Below, one piece after another: positions 60,129 through 64,000 of a stretch of 64,000 nt of DNA (position 1 is the first letter of the stretch; each line of letters starts with the position of its first letter). The translations under genes were made by a program, and so were the position numbers. The DNA comes from Quillaja saponaria (lineage: Eukaryota; Streptophyta; Magnoliopsida; Fabales; Quillajaceae): NCBI GenBank assembly GCA_029379385.1, contig CM055611.1, positions 11,602,062 through 11,666,061 on the forward strand. Reading direction: 5' to 3'. The notes beneath the pieces were generated by a model. It saw only the letters and a list, made by a program, of their open reading frames with translations, was not told where the DNA came from and searched no databases.

Positions 60129-60646
60129 GTTAGTCCATCATTTTGCTGTTGTTTGAAACCTATGCTTGTTAAATAGTTGTTTTCAAATATGAATAAATAA
60201 ATTCTTACTTCAACTTTGTAATGCTGGCATATGAAATGAAGAAATTTAGATGTACTGGTTGAAACTTGAAACATATATGATGCTAAAAAATGTGCTTTAA
60301 TTGATAAAAAGAGGGTAAACCCAAAATGGGAAAAGAAAAAGAAGTTTGATATGATGTGGATTTAGCATCATTCTTTAGGGAAAAGGTTTTCAAAAATTGT
60401 TTGGAATGGGCGTCGTCACTATTCCATCCTGGATCCTGACAGCTTCTATGATTATGCAATGGCAGAGGTATAAATTTTTTATTAGTGTGGTCAATTTTTT
60501 ATTTTATTTTTTTTTCTGCTTAAATATAAAATTAGTTAGTTTTAAACTCAGTAATATATTTTTCTACTCAATCTTTAGCTTCATCCAATATTGCTTAGTA
60601 TTTTGTACACGTTTAGTTTTTTTATATTTTATTATCTTTACTTCAA

Positions 60647-60862
60647 GGGATTGGCCTAATGGTCGAGAATGCATGCTCCCTTTATTGGATTTTGGGTTTG
60701 AATCTCTTAGGGAGGTTGTGAACAGTAAAATCTCTATAAATTATTTATGGAGATTTTACGTGAATGACCTACCTTTGACCGGACCAGAGAAGTGGATTAG
60801 TTGAGGTGCACTTAAGTTGGCTTGGACACTACTTGACCACAAAACAAACAAAACAAAACAAG
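60647..60862 (+). mobile_element. tRNA-derived SINE in NAD-ME1 intron 9
   Basis: A tRNA-like head with an A-box (TTGGCCTAATGG, 60651-60662) and B-box (GGTTTGAATCT, 60695-60705) of the internal pol III promoter. The body contains GGTGCACTTAAGTTGGCTTG and GGACACTAC, close to a common plant SINE tail, and ends in an (AAAAC)n run. Length about 215 bp suits the class. No clear target duplication. Confidence 0.7.
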
Positions 60863-61935
60863 AAAACTATTTAATTTTCTATATTATTTTAAATATAAAG
60901 AAAATTAAATTCATATATTGATGAAATGCTATTTTCATTTAATTTTTAGTTAGAATTAAACTCATTAAAAACCACTTCAAACGGTCTAACTATAGATAGC
61001 GTAAATGATTTAAAATTGTTTAGAATTTACAAAATTGTATTTTATTATTAAATTAAAAAGTAAATGAAATAAGAGAATCTATACTGTAAAAAATTCAAAC
61101 TAAGTTATAATTCAATTTTATGTATTTTTTAATTTATATACTTTTAAATCATGTTACTGATTTAACTTTATTTTTTTTCCCTAACATACTAAAATATGTA
61201 ACTATTTAATTAGTCTATTTTATTTTGTCAAAATCAATGAGGTCAATATGTATTTTCATAAATTTAGTGTGGTCATTTTTAAATTCTCCTTTCATCTCAA
61301 TAAATTTATAAAATTTCACTTGGTAAAAAAGAAAATTTTAAAACTTAAGTGGGTCAATTGACGCCACTCAAGTAAACTTGGCTCTGCCCTTGTGATTATG
61401 TCCGCTTACCCCTTATGGTTTGGCTTCTATCTTATGATGAAACTCAGGTTTTAATTGGTAAACTTAACCATGAAATTTGGAGGCTAAATTAGAGAAAGCC
61501 TCCATGCTTCAGGAGCTTGTGGGAAGCGATAAATTAGAGATGGAAGTTGGTCTTTTTGATATTCAGTTAAGTATATGAGCGAGTACTAAATGAGCATGAG
61601 ATTGTTATGAGGGAGACTAGCTAAGGTAGAAAGACTATACTGGGTTAGGGAAGGCGATTTTAACACTAAGCTCTGTCATTGAGTGGCATAGGTTAAGTGT
61701 CATAAGAGTTCTGTTAAGGAGCTAGAATTAGATATTTGCAATCTTATCACTGATCTTGATATCATTGTTGCTGAGCTTATTGAGTTTTATACGACTCTTT
61801 TCATCAAGAACATGTTTACGCTTATGATCGTGGGTCTAGATTTGTGCCATATTTTAGATCATAGTAATGGTTGGATTGGAAGGCCATTGAGATGAACAAG
61901 TCCAACAGACTATATATTTGAGATGGATAAGGAGA
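60863..61935. other. Intron 9, nothing recognised
   Basis: A+T-rich, no exon or element with resolvable ends. The next expected malic-enzyme exon, completing the GxGxxG motif, is not seen here. Confidence 0.4.
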
Positions 61936-61939
61936 AAGG

Positions 61940-62610
61940 TTTTGGTTAGATGGTTATTTGAGTGGTGCGTACCACAAGGATTTCAGGCAAGCCAAATCCT
62001 AGGATTGGAATCGAGTCGAGTAGTTTGGGTCTCACTTGGATTCGGCTTGAAAATTACTTGGCTGGTATCCGGCTTAAGCCCTAGAAGGGCCAAAGTTCAA
62101 GTTTAGGCTCGTTTAATTACTCGAGTCAAGTATCAAATTTTAATTACTTAGTTCGATACTCGACGAGTAGTTCGATTAAATTAATAACTTTTTTACAAAA
62201 ATGTATATTAATTCTTAAATAAATAATTATATATGTTTTCAAAAAATTATTAATTATATTTATCAAATAAATGTATAAATTTATTTTTTACTTATACTAT
62301 TTGAAAATTTTTTTAAAAAAAAAATTAAATTTTTAATATTTATATAATATTTTAAATTTCCTAGTACTCAAATTTGATCAATAGTGAGATTAAATTAATA
62401 TTTTTTTTAGAAAAATGTATATTAACTCTTAAATAAATAATTATATATGTTTTCAAAAAATATTAATTATATTAATCTAATAAATATATAAATTTATTTA
62501 TTTTTACTTATTTTCAAATATTTTTTACTTATACTATTTGAATATTTTATATATTTTTTATTAAATTTATAGTATTTATATAATATTTTAAATTTCTAAG
62601 TACTCGAATT
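61940..62610. repeat. hAT-like fragment with 214-bp tandem duplication
   Basis: TCGAGTCGAGTAG/CTCGACGAGTAG words at 62010-62170 resemble the blocks at 32170 and 46330. Then an A+T-rich unit starting near 62186 is repeated with 214-bp spacing (ATGTATATTAATTCTTAAAT at 62201 and ATGTATATTAACTCTTAAAT at 62415), each ending with AGTACTC-AATTTGATC. Confidence 0.65.
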
Positions 62611-63079
62611 TGATCTCTAATTCTATAATTAAACTATTGTTCGTCTTTTCATTAAGAAGAATTCCTTATTCGTGTTACCCCAAAAGTAACTTCCTTTGTT
62701 TATTGAACATAAGGAAGCAGAGAGCAATAATGCCAAAGTTCTATGTTAGTATTCAAATTCCAAAATTTGGTTGTGGAATCCATTGCCTTTTTTTTGGCGA
62801 GCGACTCTTGGGCTTGTTACAAAAATGTCTGATCTCTTAGCTGACAGAGGCCATAGGCCTGAGACACCCACACACATGGTTGCTTTAAAGGCGTGTCTAG
62901 TCTATGCACAACCACATGTTGGCGTGTGACACATTTTCCTGCCAGTTTTCATCTCATTTATGCTTCCTTCTTGGTCGACTCCCTCTTATCTTCTTTTTGT
63001 AAGCCACTAGATTTGTTTGGGTGGGTTTTTCCATTGTTTCAGGCCGATTATGGGTGGGAGAAAGTTGCTAATGATTGAG

Positions 63080-64000
63080 TTCAAGAATTTCGAGCTCATT
63101 TTCAAAGAGAGAGGTTCTTTCTTCCCTTTGAAAGTGATTAAAAAGGGAAACGAGTGATTGAGAGGGGAAAAGTCTAGGTGGCTTATATCGGTTGTGAGGA
63201 GGCTATTCATTTTGATCGGCTGCATAGTTTTGTGAGGATGCGTCGTGAAAATGATGGAAGCTTTCTTGCTTCTCTCAAATGTAATATAACTCTATGAGGT
63301 GGTTTTTACTAGTCGAGAAATTTAGCAATGGCCAAAGGAGGGGCTCTATCATCATTCTTACACTTTAAGGCTAGCTGGATGTGAAAACTTTAGGTTAGAT
63401 CTTAAAGATTTGGTTTTTGGTAAACTTAAATCTTATTAAGGAGAAGTTTAGCAGTTCTTGAGAATTTTCCTCCTTTGAGGCATCATCATCAAGGAGACAA
63501 GGGCATGGTGGTTTTGTCTGGCCTCCATGGCAACATTAGGCAAGTCGAGATAGGCAATCTTCCTATTGGGGTTATTAAGATAAGGAACCTTTTGAGGCAA
63601 TCATATGGTGCTAAAGGGGAATAACCAAACATTTTTTTGGAAAGATGAATGATTCTTTACAGCCAAGGGTGGTAGTGGTTTGGAGATCGTTTGTCATAGA
63701 ACACTAGAGCATCGTTTGCACAATGACTCTATTGTAGATTGTCCTTTGAAAAATAATCATGGATCTAGAAGATAGAAGGCAAGTGTTTTTAGGCAACAAG
63801 AGTGTCAAACACTCGGGGCACAAGAGTTATGACTTGAGTTTGAAAAAGCAACCGAAATCTAGACAAGGTCCTAGAGTTAGGGTGAGAGAGTATGTTCTCA
63901 AACAAGAAGTGGATTTTGAAGCCTAAATCAGCTTGCATAGTGCAACCCCACGACTAAGCTCAAGTTCCTTATTCTAGATCCTTCTATCTTCAGGCTAGCT
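63080..64000 (+). mobile_element. LINE 5' region (ORF1-like), runs off the window
   Basis: Plus strand. It contains, in broken frames, ORF1-like text (IEFKNFELIFKERGSF near 63085). It also matches in order the LINE at 53940-53500 in reverse: GAATTTTCCTCCTTTGAGG, GGTGGTTTTGTCTGGC, GGCAACAAGAGTG and GTGGATTTTGAAGCCTAAAT. It is a second, inverted copy of that LINE family, within or beyond intron 9. Confidence 0.55.

Noticed and set aside
60647..60720. Possible tRNA gene
   Set aside because: A and B boxes are present, but the arms do not form a tRNA cloverleaf and the body continues as a SINE.
1..64000. CRISPR arrays, operons or a bacterial-type defence system
   Set aside because: No regularly spaced direct repeats with unique spacers and no clustered prokaryotic genes; all regular repeats found are tandem duplications or transposon ends.

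Overview
The window is nuclear DNA from a flowering plant, most likely a eudicot. It is strongly A+T-rich, has spliced genes with GT-AG introns, encodes plant-specific protein families, and is dominated by plant retrotransposons and DNA transposons. I cannot name the species. No bacterial-type operons, CRISPR arrays or phage genes are present.

Only two host genes look intact, and both run off the window. At the left edge on the minus strand are the first three coding exons (104 residues) of a dynamin-related GTPase of the DRP1 class, closest to DRP1E; the rest lies before base 1. From 41,891 on the plus strand is the mitochondrial NAD-dependent malic enzyme (NAD-ME1 / 62-kDa alpha-type subunit). 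Nine exons, all joining in frame, encode about 350 residues; the C-terminal part lies beyond base 64,000. Its introns are swollen by transposons (intron 6 is 8.1 kb).

Two broken host-gene copies are present: an intron-containing pseudogene of the pre-rRNA-processing factor ESF2/ABT1 (14.9-18.1 kb) and a short fragment resembling a plant PP2C phosphatase (29.7-30.0 kb, minus strand).

The rest is mobile DNA. From 2.4 to 12.6 kb is a degraded Gypsy element of the type carrying an extra ORF after integrase (minus strand), cut by a 2-kb solo LTR. From 19.5 to 27.3 kb is an L1-type LINE (minus) split by a terminal-inverted-repeat element that is itself split by a 2.6-kb solo LTR; duplicated target sites support each step. 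From 37.1 to 40.3 kb is a complete-ended PIF/Harbinger element with a ruined transposase, and a 200-bp MITE at 13.3 kb shares its ends. The malic-enzyme introns hold a LINE interrupted by a 973-bp hAT-like element with a perfect 8-bp target duplication, an 83-bp-arm inverted repeat, a tRNA-derived SINE, an RTE-type LINE tail and at least seven LINE 3' ends.

I found no convincing new biological system. The most interesting material is the nested transposon history, the Harbinger/MITE pair, the intronic hairpin and the way LINE tails abut the splice sites of a core metabolic gene.
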